From contig BTRK01000005.1 of NCBI GenBank assembly GCA_036245805.1, positions 29,059,469 through 29,123,468 of the forward strand: a DNA stretch of 64,000 nucleotides. Reading direction: 5' to 3'. Numbering within the stretch: the stretch's first letter is position 1; every line of letters begins with the position of its first letter. The position numbers were made by a program, and so were the translations under genes. This DNA comes from Pristionchus mayeri (Eukaryota; Nematoda; Chromadorea; Rhabditida; Neodiplogasteridae). Positions 1-11,583 of the stretch are shown piece by piece. Below the pieces are notes generated by a model that saw only the letters and a list, made by a program, of their open reading frames with translations, did not search any database and was not told where the DNA came from.

Positions 1-1278
1 CATCGTTAAAATTAATGAGTTGTCTTACATCTTACTATTAAATTAGTCGAGAAACGAATCTCGACAATTATCATTGAAATTTATTTTTTATCTGGATCTA
101 TGATATTCTATCTGGATTTATTCAGTAATGAATAGCATGGAAGATAAAATCGTACCGTATTGTATGTCGATCGATAGCCAGAAGTTGAGAGGCTGGAGGA
201 AGAGGGAGAATCATGACGGCCAACGCTACCTGCCCGGTAGCGCCCGTACATCGCGAAAACTGCAAATTATTGAATAAATATTTAAAAAATTTTAAAAATA
301 TATATATTTTTAAAAATAATTCAGTAAGGAGGAATAGCATGCCATCGGTCAGTTATATATCAAATGAATTGCGCTATCTCAACTCCGATCTAAAGTGGAA
401 CATCGATCGAGAAGTGTCTGAACAACGACAGCGCCTGGGGGAAGAGAGACAGCGTGGTTCGAGAGGATAAACGAGAGGAGGCGGAGAGTGGGAGTCAGGT
501 GTCGGACAGAAGACTGCCCTTCATTGACCAGTGTGAACTCACTCTACACAAATGCTACTATACAGCCTAGAAGAAGAAACACCGGAAAGAATAACTAATA
601 ACAAAGAATACCATTCTTAAAAAGTAAATACCTGTAAATATCGAGTGCACGACAATCAGAAGAGTGCAGCATGATATATAGAAGATCTACATTCCTTAAA
701 ATAAGATACTACAACAATGTTTGGAATAAAAGAAGAAAAAACAAAGATTAAAACAAATATCTAAATTTGACAACAAAAAATCTGAAATCTGAAAATGCCT
801 ATTTTAATCGATTACCTAGTGGATACCGTATCCTACCGTATTTTTCGCTACCGAAGATTAAGTGTTCTATCCTACTTATAGTTTTTTTAAAAATTATTTT
901 GTATTTGGATTTGTTCTCCATTTTTTTCATACTTATATTGAACATTTATCTTTGCACAAACTCGATTCTATACCAGGCTATGAGTGGGAGAACTTGCACA
1001 TCAGGAGGGTACGGCTAGTTGACGGAACTCTAATACTTGGAATTCTGAGGGAAAAAATGAAAATTCGTGGACAATAAGGCGAAATACTCGTTAGGGGTAA
1101 GGATCATTCTGAGAGGAGGTTCCGACTGTTCCGGATAAGATCAATAAGGTAGATCATAAGGGTAGATCATTGTTTGTGAAAGCTATAAGTGTACCAGGGA
1201 GAACAACAGAAACAACTGAACTTGGAGGAGGATCATTCAAATGAATGTACAAAAATCAATCATTAAATGCGGTGTAGG
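1..1278. other. Gene-poor AT-rich stretch
   Basis: I see no convincing exon chain here. Short open frames exist on both strands (for example 339-470 on +), but none has a splice context or family resemblance. The right part may include the 3' UTR of the bZIP gene that ends at 1279 on the minus strand. Confidence 0.5.
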
Positions 1279-2561
1279 TCACTCGGATGCCGAGGGAGAG
1301 GTGGAACTTTCTGAGTTGGCGAGTGCACCGAGGGATGGCACTCCCCCCAGCATCAACAGCTGCAGCTGACTCAATTCCATCCGAAGAGAGGAGATCTGCT
1401 GTCGCAGCTGACCATTCTCCACTTCGAGCACCTGATAATCGATATTGATTAGGGTACTGTAGATATGATTACGGTATGCTGGAGGGCGATAGAAATGAGA
1501 TCTCACCTGCATTCTCTCCCTATTCGACTGTTCTCTGAGTCTGCGTACTTCTCTCGATCTCCGTGCTGAGTCGTTGTTCTTTCGGCGTCGTTCCTTGTAG
1601 TCGTCCTGCAGAGATTGAGATTACGTCACGGATATGTAATATGGCGCCCGATTGCGCAAGGGGTGACCCGAGATACACTCTCAAGGAGGGGCGATCAACA
1701 GGTGTTAATTGGGTACTTAGTCTATACCTTTTCGCCTACTTTTTTTCGCATTTTATTCAAATTTTTTATCTATTTTCTCGAAGAATAAATAGATTGCTGA
1801 CCGAGCTCTTGTCGATCTCCCCGATGCACTTCTTCCTGGGACTGCTCACTGTCGATGAGGGAGACTCGGAGGGAACGCGCAATCTGAAGGGAAAGACATT
1901 CGCAAAAGGTCAACGGTCAAAAGGAGGGAAGGAACTGGACACTAGGGCAGGCAACTTACAGTTCCTCCTTCATTAGATTCAACACGGGGACGGGTGGGGG
2001 TGGAGGGAGGTGAAGGCTCTGTAATTATCAATTGATTGTAAATCGATTAGGTAGGTCGTACCTGTGCTGTGGCGAGCAACGACATCTGTGGGGGAGGAAT
2101 GATAGTCATTGGCTCGATCTGGAAATAAGATGGTTTGAAAGAGATCAAAGATCAATCAACTCACCACGGTCTCCATGGGCTCTGATTCTTCCGATGAAAA
2201 CTCGCACTTGATGGGAGTGTGGGCGGTCGCAGAAGGAATGGGCAGAGCGGACTGGAACTGCAATGAGGACATCAAGCTACGGTAACCTATCACTATCGAT
2301 TACCTGTGCTTGAAGAAGGGCGAGCAGTTGCTGCTGCATCATGAATGGTTGAAAGGCGGAGAAAGCAGAAGTCTGCAATCGATTGATCAATAAGTACAGT
2401 ATCCTCCAGCCACCGTAGCGATTTGGCGTTGCACAACAGGTATTCCGTAATGAGTTGCGCAATGAGTAAAGGCTGGCTACCTGACTGGAAGGGAGTGCAG
2501 CTCGGAGGGAAGGGGAGATGTCGGAGGAGGAACTGCTGGAGGAGGGAGAGCACGCAGCCAT
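1279..2561 (-). CDS. bZIP transcription factor, CES-2/PAR/NFIL3-like
   Basis: Eight in-frame exons (2561-2481, 2372-2304, 2257-2165, 2118-2062, 2018-1960, 1883-1802, 1605-1507, 1431-1279) encode about 230 residues. The N-terminus is Ser-rich. The middle is Gln- and Pro-rich, as in activation or repression domains. Near the C-terminus lies a basic region beginning DDYKERRRKNND and continuing SARRSREVRR, followed by a leucine zipper with heptad Leu/Ile (VLEVENGQLRQQI...). The KNN-x-(S/A)A-(R/K)RSR signature is that of PAR/CES-2/NFIL3 bZIP factors, which bind DNA as dimers in the nucleus. All junctions keep frame, and one donor (GTCAGC at exon 6) is weak. The ATG at 2561 follows an in-frame stop and a possible acceptor, so upstream exons (for example at 4.4-4.8 kb) cannot be excluded. 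I cannot name the exact ortholog. Confidence 0.85.
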
Positions 2562-4242
2562 TCTAGGAGGGATGAAGGGTTACGGTACGTTACAGTAACT
2601 ACGAGATACGGTAACCCTCGAAAGGGTGGAACACAAGGAAGGGATGGAGAGGGTCTGGCCATCTGTCATGGGAGTCAACAATTGCAGCAACTGCATCTTT
2701 CAGGATGCAGCATGGGCATAGCATTATAAACGGGCACGGGATAAGGTAACCAGGCGGAGCTTCCCCGAAGGTATGGCTCACTCGACGAAAATAGAGTGGA
2801 AGAGGGAATAGAGAGGAGGATTGGCGAGAGATGAGAGAGATAAGCGAGAAATCTACGTAGATGCTTCACACTGGAACCGTGTGAAGTCAGAGAGATGATC
2901 TCCAGAGAGGAGAGGAGAGGGGCGAGTCTGGGGAAGGATGGCGGCCAACCAACGACGTAGAAAGAGGCTTCCGGAATAGAGCCTGCTAAACCCGGCTGAG
3001 CACTAACAGCGAGTACCTACGCATGACGAAGAAGGATTGTTGTCCCCCAAGGAGATGAGAAGACGAGTGTGACCTACCCAGGGATTACGATGGGCATACT
3101 TGGGACCGATCGATGGAATTCATAGGGTGTACTGTATGACCAGGTTATGAAGTACGGTAGCAAACGAAGAAGCTTATAGCGCCGATGCAACCGTTCAAAC
3201 AGAGAAATGAGGCATAAAAAGAGTGGAATGGGAGTGCCGGATGGGATGGTACAATCAAAGAGTGGTGGGGACTGTCCTTACGGTTAGATGGAGGAAAGAG
3301 GGAGAGAGATGCCATTACTCTCGACCCCGCCCACTGACCTCTCGTGACCTGATGGGGAGAGGAGGGTATCCTCCCCCTAGGGTACCGTCCCCCTCCCCCT
3401 GGGGTACCCTCCTCCTCCCCCTGGGGTACTCGCTCGCTGTCACAAAGAGGACTGCAACAGCCGGTCACCGCAGGCGCACTGTAATGCATTGACCCGAGAG
3501 ATGCAAAAGAGGACTGGGGGAGGGATGGAGTGGGAGGGAGAAGGCCCACGGGTGGAAGAGGCACTACAATGAGGGAAAGGAACGCAGATGGCCCAGATTA
3601 GAGGCCACTGTATTATTGTGATTTTGAATGCATAAAGAAGCTGATGGAGAGGCGGCCTTTGATCTGAAGAGGAGCTGATCACTCGAGAGGGAACGGACTA
3701 CGGTAGTGTAGGAAAAGTGGATACAGTTGGGATACTGAGGATTGAGAAAAATATTGATGATGTGGTGGTGGATTACGGATAGCTAATGAAGATGCTATGT
3801 GAATGTGAGAGAAACAATCATAGAAATACAGAAAAAAATCCTGTTAGAGTCAATAGTCTGTCAAGGTACTGCATTGATTGGAGTGTTAGAGACACCTTTG
3901 GTAAATTCATCGCAAGAACCTCGATGAACACACCAATCGATAATGAGAGTACTGCCTCCACCGTACCCTAAGACAGTCGTTGTAAGACTCTGGCGCATCT
4001 CATTCGAATGCATGCCACCAGTCCATTGTCTCTTCGCTCCCACTGGATTAATCTCGACACTTGACCTCCTCACCGTCTAATCCACTGGCTGTTGCCTGAT
4101 CCCGCTACCGTACCCTCTGATTATCGATTGCGACCGACTGAGTAGCTGCCCCATCCTCCTCCTAGTGCTCTTTCTCCTTATCAATCTCTCGGTCAGCGAG
4201 TGTCCACATAACCTTAGGGAAAGGGCGAAGACTGAGGGGAGA

Positions 4243-4261
4243 GGGGGGGGGGGGGGGGGGG
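4243..4261. repeat. Poly-G tract (19 G)
   Basis: An uninterrupted run of about 19 G, the longest of many G or C homopolymers in the window. It lies in non-coding DNA upstream of the bZIP gene. Confidence 0.9.
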
Positions 4262-4405
4262 AGAAAACCCCTTCCCTCCTCACTAGGCAAACACCACCAC
4301 GGCATTTGCGTATGAGAACGGCCAATTCCCTCTGATGGACTTGAGGGACGATCACCATGCCCCCGAAGGGAAAATTCCCCGATCAAGCAAACAACTATAA
4401 TTATC

Positions 4406-4810
4406 TCACCAAAATATAAACTCCAATAATCCTAGATATGAAAAGGATGAGGATGAGTGGCTGTCAGAACGGGGAGTGGTGATTGCATCCACTCTGCCAT
4501 CACCGGAGCTCCCTCCAGAGCACGCCCCGGAAGTATCGATTAAGTCAGCGTGGTTGTTCCGAGACCATCGGATGCTCCTCTCAGATGACGACACTACTTG
4601 GATGGTGCCAGGAGAGATGAAATGTAAGTAAGAAAGATAGAAAGAATCCGGGTAAGCAGGGCTCAGCCACAGATTCATCACTTGCATTGAGAGCACCTGC
4701 CTGGAGTGGAGAGAGGAGAGATTCGATGACGAGGTGAAAGGGGGAGACAGTCGTTGTTCCATCACTCCCCTCAGGGGATTCATCCCACGTTCTGTTCCAC
4801 TCTCACTCAT
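4406..4810 (-). CDS. Hypothetical frame, possible 5' exons of the bZIP gene
   Basis: An open frame of 134 codons starts MSESGTERGMNPLRG and is rich in Ser, with two stretches resembling coding sequence separated by a more hydrophobic part. Candidate donors (CAG|GTGCTC after HSRQ, and TTG|GTGAGA at the end) suggest it could be two exons instead of one intronless gene. It has the same orientation as the bZIP gene 1.8 kb downstream. I recognise no domain, and it may be a chance open frame. Confidence 0.2.
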   Translation of the reverse strand: MSESGTERGMNPLRGVMEQRLSPPFTSSSNLSSLHSRQVLSMQVMNLWLSPAYPDSFYLSYLHFISPGTIQVVSSSERSIRWSRNNHADLIDTSGACSGGSSGDGRVDAITTPRSDSHSSSSFSYLGLLEFIFW

Positions 4811-6127
4811 AATCCGAAATGAGTGCCGAGTCGGGCGCCACTAAGCAGTCCGAGATTATCCATATGCATATTTACTCGAATTTACGGCTTTCTGGCCAGT
4901 AATATGCCCGATTTTCAACCGCTTCATCCTTGATCGGTACCGTATACTCTCTTTCGATGAAATTTTAAATATTTTCGTATCTGAACTGCAACGGTAACCT
5001 TCATGCGTCCATAACTATAATAGATAGTACCGCGAGATGGGGGCTCGAGATTTGAATGGGGTGTCTTATCTATGCGAGGAGGGATGTAATCGTATGCGTA
5101 CCGATAGACGGGAGTTGTTGCGTCATCGGGGAGGGAAGGGGAGAAGGGAGGGATGAACGGTCAAAGAGGTCAGCAGAGGTGAGTGTGCAGAGACATTTGA
5201 ACGAGGGCGGGGGGAGCTCCGCCCGAGTGATGAATGGTCGAGAGGAGGGATGGAGAGGGCAGCCATTGTTGCACGCTCTCTAAGGCCACGGGAACCACAC
5301 TTTGAACTGAGCTGCCAACTTTTCTATTTCCTAGTCTACTGTTTTAGTAGTTCCATTGCTTGGCCTGTTCCGCAGACACGGTAGCTTTTATCATTTTCTA
5401 ATATCCCTTGAGAAACAGTCGAGATATCACTGCGACGTTCAGCTCGTGAATTTTTATGCTTAACGAGACAACCGTAATTGCTCCGTCTGCATGGCTACTG
5501 TATCATGTTCCGCTCTCTTAGCTATTGAAAGTCTCGCACCTGTGTATGGCACGTGGATAGAAAGGGCTTCCGACTGCCAATGAAGAAACCTAATCCGGGG
5601 TAGGAAGAGGGGAGAGGGCAGTCTCTTCCCATGATTGCGTCGCTATTTGAACGGAGTAGAGGACAGACGAGAACAGACGGGCAGGGAATACGATCGGGAC
5701 TATTCTAATGAGCATCAGAGCAGCCATTGTTGATCTCTCCCGAGACAGAGACTAGAGAGTGATATATTGAGAGACATCCATACCAGATACGATCGACGAC
5801 CCTGAGGCCATCCCCTTCCCCACCCTCTTTGATCACCAAATTTGAAACGGAAGTTGGAGCGGAAGCAGATAATTATAGCACCTAAATATAATCGAATGCA
5901 TTGTCGCTTAATTAAGACACACAATTTAGTTTCATGAATTGCGACTCAAGTCTCTTAAAAGTATTTTGAAAAGTAGAATCATCAATTGACCATCAATGAT
6001 TTTTTTAAATTTTTTTTAAATGAACATAAAAACATATCCATGGTATAAAATTGATATTACACGTCATGATTAATGTAAGTAACATCAGGAAACCAAAATC
6101 AGTAATAACGCCGAAAAATAAAATTTA

Positions 6128-6149
6128 ATATATATATATATATATATAT
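6128..6149. repeat. (TA)n microsatellite
   Basis: About eleven TA units lie directly against the left edge of the first copy of the 438 bp repeat. The second copy lacks the (TA)n neighbour. Confidence 0.8.
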
Positions 6150-6587
6150 CACGGCATTCCACGATCCGAATTTCCGGTTGACGGTCTGACTTACAGACTC
6201 CAATTCGCACCCGCCGAGATTTATCCACACTATAGAGGGAATAATTAAATATTTCCCTTGAACGAAGGAATGTCGGCAGAGGACCAAAAAATAAATCGAT
6301 ATTTCCAATCGATATCAGGGATACTATAATAACTTTATTCGGCTCCGGTCTTGTGTATGGCGGCCAGGTGTGCGCAGCATGCCTCAACTTGGCAGTTTTG
6401 TAATGGGCGGATTCTTGGTTTTATGTGTACGCGAAAATAGCTAAAATACTTACTTATTAAATATTTAAAATCAATACTTGATACTCATCTAAAGTAGACA
6501 AGTGTGTACTTCGGTTTACAGTATTCTTTAAACTCGCGCGCGATTTCCCATTTCCCTGAGTGGGGAGAGACACGGTTAACATCGCGA
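6150..6587. repeat. 438 bp direct repeat, copy A
   Basis: Matches 9414-9851 almost base for base over its whole length. The one difference I noticed is CACCCGCC here against CACTCGCC in copy B. Both copies share an open minus-strand frame of roughly 75 codons of unknown meaning. Similarity stops abruptly at both ends. Copy B lies about 380 bp upstream of cox-4, so copy A may be a recent duplicate of cox-4 upstream DNA. A pair of LTRs is a less likely reading, because no gag-pol or polypurine tract is seen between them. Confidence 0.9.
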
Positions 6588-6883
6588 CATACTCTGGTGA
6601 TCTCGGGACGATCTGCCCTCCTCCCTCGAGGATTGGCTTTATTCTCCTAATAGGATTTCCACTTTCGGAGCGATTTATTCGGGGCCTATTAGGGTGAGAT
6701 TACCAGAGTAGTCACGTTCGCATGGTCAAACTGATACTACCTGAGAACAGGAGCAAGTTATGGCGATATTAGGGGAGGGGGATAAATTGCAATGAGTATA
6801 ATAATAATAAAAAAGCATTAAATAGCCAATTTGAAGATTCGATTCTCCCAATGATTTATTTGTTTTCTCTCGGTTTCGTTCTA

Positions 6884-7706
6884 TTAGGTTGTCCCATAAT
6901 TCGTGTCGCCATTTTTAAAAATAATATTTCGCTGGAACAAGGAAAGTATTTGAGTTGTTGTATGATGCATTAGATACAGTGGCCAGCACTCTACATTTCA
7001 GGTGCATCAGCGAGTAAAGACATTACCGTGGATGGGAATTAGACGATTGCGAAATTTTTGCTAATTTTTCGATGATCTTAAAATTGAAAAAAATCCACTC
7101 TAATTCACAGATAAAAATAAGTGTGCAGTGAATAGTTACTCTCTAGGGGCAAATAAGATTATTTGGCACAATCCCTGTCTCCCAAAATGCTTTGCGGGGT
7201 CACTACAAAACCCACAATTTTCAACGTGGTTTGAAAAATTCTGCGGATTTTCTTTCGGAAACAGTATGGAATCGTTTACAAATAATTATATTTGAATTAT
7301 CATAGCCAAATAAGCTAAGTTAGAGCATTGGAAATATTAAAATCATGAAATCGACCCTTTTGAAACTCCCCTCCGATGACATATTGTGAAATATTTCAGC
7401 AATAGTTTCAGAAAACTATGATTTAGAAGCATTAATGTGAAGCGTCATGCATTACCCTTCCACCCTTAGTGCTAGGGATTTTAAACATAACTCGTAAAAT
7501 AACTATAAATTTTTGAAAAAAAAGTTGGAAATTCCATATTTTCTCTTATTGCATCATGATTAGGCAATGTAAGCTGGAGATCAGTGTGCGATAAATTGCG
7601 TAACATGAGTCTTCTATTAAATACATCATGAGGTAATGAAGGAGTTTGATTGTTTACGAGAAATTAAATGTGGAAGAAAAACGACACGAATTATGGGACA
7701 ACCCAA
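6884..7706. mobile_element. Mariner/Tc1-like terminal-inverted-repeat element (non-autonomous)
   Basis: The ends form an inverted repeat containing GGTTGTCCCATAATTCGTGT on the left and its complement near 7681-7705 on the right. Both ends are next to TA (6882-6883 and 7707-7708), the target duplication of Tc1/mariner elements. The interior is about 820 bp, AT-rich, and shows no transposase frame, so it is probably a deletion derivative. The family is inferred from the TIR style and the TA target. Confidence 0.75.
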
Positions 7707-8040
7707 TACAACAGTGTATGAATCGGAGAGAAAAAAATTCCTCTTCTCCAGGGATACTATTGTATAAATTATCTAACAGTAGATAGTACCGTACCCAATA
7801 ACCGTACAAGTGAGTGATGCCGAAATGCGGCCCGGTGTAGGGAGCTCCAAAATGAAGTCTGAACAATAAGACTTCAGGGGGCACTGAGACATGCCTCAGG
7901 ATTCCCAAAAGCGGTTAGAGCTCAATTCACGAATTTCCCTCCATTCCCAACAATGGCGATTCTAGCTCGATTCTCTTGTGAATAGCGTGATATGAGCACA
8001 TTTGCTTAAAAAATCGAGCAGATGTGTCGGATTCCGGGAT

Positions 8041-8778
8041 AGCCAAAAAATCTCGATTCTCTATAAACGATTTGAAGTTATCGATAGTGCTGAAAACAGT
8101 GGCATACTCATTTTGCACTCAGGGAATCTGTTGGCTCCAGACGTCGTCACGTTTTTCATCGACACTATTTCGAGACGAACGAGTTACATGGTTGGAACCG
8201 GCGTGCTTAGTAGATTCAGAAAATCAAATTTCCTATATTTTCTCCTTCCGTTTTTAGGTTCGAGTGAAACAGTTCAGAATGAAGATTCACGAGTAGACAC
8301 TTCACTCTCCTCTTCTTTGCTAGCGAGGAATAGGCGAGAGAGCCCAGAGGGAACGAGAGAAAAGACGAGAGAGGAACGCCGAATTCGTTCTATTTCATCT
8401 CACATTTTCACTCCAATCTTAAAACCGTATGGAGAAAATCGATTAAAGTTAGTATTCTGAATCTACTCTTCACACCAGTTCCAACCATGTAATTCGTTCG
8501 TCTCGCAATTGCGTCTACGGCTGAATTTTTTTAATGTTAACGATTCATGAAATGCGAAGTAGTCAGTCGTAATCAGCATCGAATTATATTTGGGGAACCC
8601 AGCTCACGTAAATTTAGCACCTTCCTGGCATGAGCTAAATGTTAAAAAAAATGTGTTTTCAACGTGACGCCGCCTGGAGCCAATGAAGGATCTCGGCGTA
8701 AAATGAGTAAGCCCATCGTTTTCAGCACCATTGAAAACCTCAAATCGCAGATTTACAGAGAATCCAGATTTTTTGGCT
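8041..8778. repeat. Imperfect foldback (inverted repeat) sequence
   Basis: Three blocks recur in inverted order around a centre near 8.35 kb. AGCCAAAAAATCT at 8041 pairs with the complement ending 8778. TTGGCTCCAGACG near 8130 pairs with the complement near 8680. CGAGACGAACGAGTTACATG at 8171 pairs with 8478-8505. The right arm carries about 140 bp of extra sequence. A 152-codon plus-strand frame runs across the left arm and loop, but it has no family resemblance and is explained by the repeat. Confidence 0.75.
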
Positions 8779-9079
8779 GTGAGCTCGAAGCTTAGGCGAA
8801 CGGGCTAACATCTACATACTATCTTCTGAATCAGTTCAACTGATAATTTCCACATTTGAGGTCCTGGAAAGAGGGGTAAACAACAAACATTAAAGGCACA
8901 ACTCAAGAAAATCATAGTTAAATTGGAGGTTCTCGATCTCAGCCTTCACCGATGTCATCGATGCCAACTTTTACATAATCGATGAAGTGTAGGGAGCAGA
9001 GAGGAAGAGAATAAGATCGAGGTAGCCCGTACCCTCATCGTATCCTTGTCCACTACGCGACTCCTCCCCTTTCTTGCAG

Positions 9080-9151
9080 CTGCGCATTCCCGACGCGCAG
9101 GTGAAGGCCGACTTCTACTCATCACTCGATCGCCCAGCCAAGTCCACTGAT
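9080..9151 (+). other. Orphan exon-like segment
   Basis: Twenty-four open codons (starting LRIPDAQVKADFYSS) are bounded by a good acceptor (TTCTTGCAG) and a perfect donor (GAT|GTGAGT). No partner exons were found nearby. It could be a remnant of a gene disrupted by the repeats at 6-9 kb, or an exon duplicated from elsewhere. The product is not recognised. Confidence 0.3.
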
Positions 9152-9413
9152 GTGAGTAGTGTGGACTGGTGCAATGGTGTGCCATATGTGGAGATGTTTC
9201 CCAAAAGTCGTTCCCGTATTGCAGTCACTCGCCAACGTGCTCACCGACTGCGAGGCGATTTCGATGATGAAGTCGCAACATATGTGTTAACATGCATCGA
9301 GTAATGCAGACTAGAAATACAGAAATGCACGTGTGTACGGAATTACGTCGGATGAGAACTATGACATGATGCCGTCTTCGATATATCAAAGGCCGCCGTG
9401 GTGCCCGTGTGTA

Positions 9414-9851
9414 CACGGCATTCCACGATCCGAATTTCCGGTTGACGGTCTGACTTACAGACTCCAATTCGCACTCGCCGAGATTTATCCACACTATAGA
9501 GGGAATAATTAAATATTTCCCTTGAACGAAGGAATGTCGGCAGAGGACCAAAAAATAAATCGATATTTCCAATCGATATCAGGGATACTATAATAACTTT
9601 ATTCGGCTCCGGTCTTGTGTATGGCGGCCAGGTGTGCGCAGCATGCCTCAACTTGGCAGTTTTGTAATGGGCGGATTCTTGGTTTTATGTGTACGCGAAA
9701 ATAGCTAAAATACTTACTTATTAAATATTTAAAATCAATACTTGATACTCATCTAAAGTAGACAAGTGTGTACTTCGGTTTACAGTATTCTTTAAACTCG
9801 CGCGCGATTTCCCATTTCCCTGAGTGGGGAGAGACACGGTTAACATCGCGA
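9414..9851. repeat. 438 bp direct repeat, copy B, upstream of cox-4
   Basis: Near-identical partner of 6150-6587. It ends about 380 bp before the cox-4 start codon, so it probably overlaps the cox-4 upstream regulatory region. Confidence 0.9.
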
Positions 9852-10230
9852 TACTCCGGCATGGAAGGTGCGACTGAAACGCTCTGTTCTGCACGGAGCT
9901 GGGGTGATACAGCGCTTTTAATCGATTTTACGCGCCTTTCTAATTTAGTTTGTTCGCTTAGGTGTACTATATGGTTCTGCTCAACATCTTACAGTTATAT
10001 TGGTACTTAATGCTTGTCAAGAGTCAACGGAAAATTTATTTTTTTGAATGATCGCGAAAACTCTATGGTCTTTAGTTTGCATAGGGTTATTCGTGATAAT
10101 TATTCATTTTGAATATGTATTTTGCTGTTCTGAATTCGAAACTCCGTTCGCTGTCACTTTTTACTTTATCGTACGAGGCGAGAGGTTCGTCTCGTTTCCC
10201 TTTCTCTGAATAATATTTCATTTACAGGCG

Positions 10231-11100
10231 ATGCTTTCGCGAGCGCTTCTCTTCCCCCGATTGGGTCAGGTCTCCGCCCGATCCCTGCAGACGTCCCCGT
10301 CTGCCATGGGTGGACACCACATCGAGCACTGGTGGGGACCGGAGAGGCGCGCCGGCAGAGAAGTCGTCGGATACGGAGCCAACGGAGATGAGGTATATTT
10401 TTGTTTAGTTTCTTTACGTGCTAGGTATTCCCTAGTCTTTACGTGCAGATTTACCCGTCATTTACAGATGATGTTTTCAGACTTACTCGGATCGTCTCGA
10501 CTACTGGTACCCCTCCATCAGATTCCGCAAGGAAGACGATATCAGCCAGCCTCTTCGTCTCAAGGAGAAGGGAGACTGGAAGTTGCTCTCTGCTGAGGAC
10601 AAGAAGACTCGTATGTTATAGTCGTATTGATAGTTTATAGTTACGTATTTTTTCAGTCTACCGGTATTCTTTCCGTCAGACCCTCGCTGAGTTCGAGGCT
10701 CCCTCCGGATACTGGAAGGTAAGGTTGTTAATAATTAAAATATATATTCGTTTTCAAGGTGATGGTTGCATGCACCGCCTTCGTTATTTCCCTCGCTACC
10801 TTCTACGCAGTTTTCCTGAACGTTTACGGTGGGGTATCTCATAGTTGCAAACAACATACACTTACCTTCTGAAATTATGTTCATTTCAGTATACCCCCCT
10901 CTCCCTCCTACCTTCCAGGACGAGTACAAGGAGGCTCAGATCATGAGACAGGTCGTTCTCGAGAAGGTCAGTAATTCCCAATTCCCTCATTTATAGTTAG
11001 TCGTGATTATGGCGCTCAGGAATAGTCATTATATTTTCAGGGAGCTTTCCTCGGTCCCGCCAAGTACTGGGACTACGAGAACAACCGCTGGAAGAAATAA
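10231..11100 (+). CDS. cox-4: Cytochrome c oxidase subunit IV
   Basis: Six exons (10231-10392, 10481-10610, 10657-10718, 10759-10828, 10890-10966, 11041-11100) join in frame to about 186 residues. The N-terminus (MLSRALLFPRLGQVSARSL) looks like a mitochondrial presequence. Then come HHIEHWWGPERRAGREVVG, DYWYPSIRFRKED and YRYSFRQTLAEFEAPSGYWK. A single membrane span follows (about VMVACTAFVISLATFYAVFL), then YPPLPPTFQDEYKEAQ and a C-terminal KYWDYENNRWKK. This is the nuclear-encoded COX4 subunit of respiratory complex IV in the inner mitochondrial membrane. An acceptor (TTTACAG, ending 10227) three bases before the ATG suits SL trans-splicing or a 5' UTR intron. The gene is convergent with the GKAP1-like gene. 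Confidence 0.96.
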
Positions 11101-11383
11101 GCGGCGTCTCAATAGCAAGCTTCACAGTGAATGTAGATGCCCTGCCTTATCGTCCCTTGTGTCTCGTCTCATGCGAGACTTCACTCTGTGGCCATGTCCC
11201 TTTTCGTACTCCACCATTTATTATAGCTGCTCAGGATGTCGTTTGTAGTCAATACAGTTTACAACTATGTGGCTCATTGAACAACTTGAGATGCATGAGT
11301 GGCGAGTGCGATCGCGATTGTTTCATTGAGTGTAGTCGAGTAAAGATGGTTCCGTGTATTGTTATCGTGTTGACAAATAGAAT

Positions 11384-11389
11384 AATAAA
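11384..11389 (+). terminator. AATAAA polyadenylation signal of cox-4
   Basis: AATAAA lies about 285 bp after the cox-4 stop codon. It is the last good signal before the convergent minus-strand gene ending at 11584. Confidence 0.6.
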
Positions 11390-11583
11390 TGTACAATGTC
11401 AATCGTACTGATGAACAGTGAATTTTTATCCGTCACAATTTGACACTTAAATTAGGAACATATTTAACAACAAAACCTATCCACCAGTAAGGTACTCTGC
11501 CGGGGAAGCAAAAAATGAATAATCATAAATTACAGGACCACACCAGACTGTTTGTAGAAAGATCACTTCTGAAATTGTTTACA

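Larger units (their letters stand above)
2562..6127. other. Intergenic region upstream of the bZIP gene
   Basis: Apart from the uncertain frame at 4406-4810 and a poly-G tract at 4243-4261, I see no exon chain. The region carries several TACGGTA/TACCGTA motifs (near 2583, 3699, 4106 and 4938). It probably holds the bZIP promoter and possibly missed 5' exons. Confidence 0.4.

Noticed and set aside
6150..9851. Reading the 438 bp repeats as LTRs of a retrotransposon
   Set aside because: Ends are not clear TG...CA, no polypurine tract precedes copy B, and the 2.8 kb between them encodes no gag or pol and contains DNA-transposon-like sequence.
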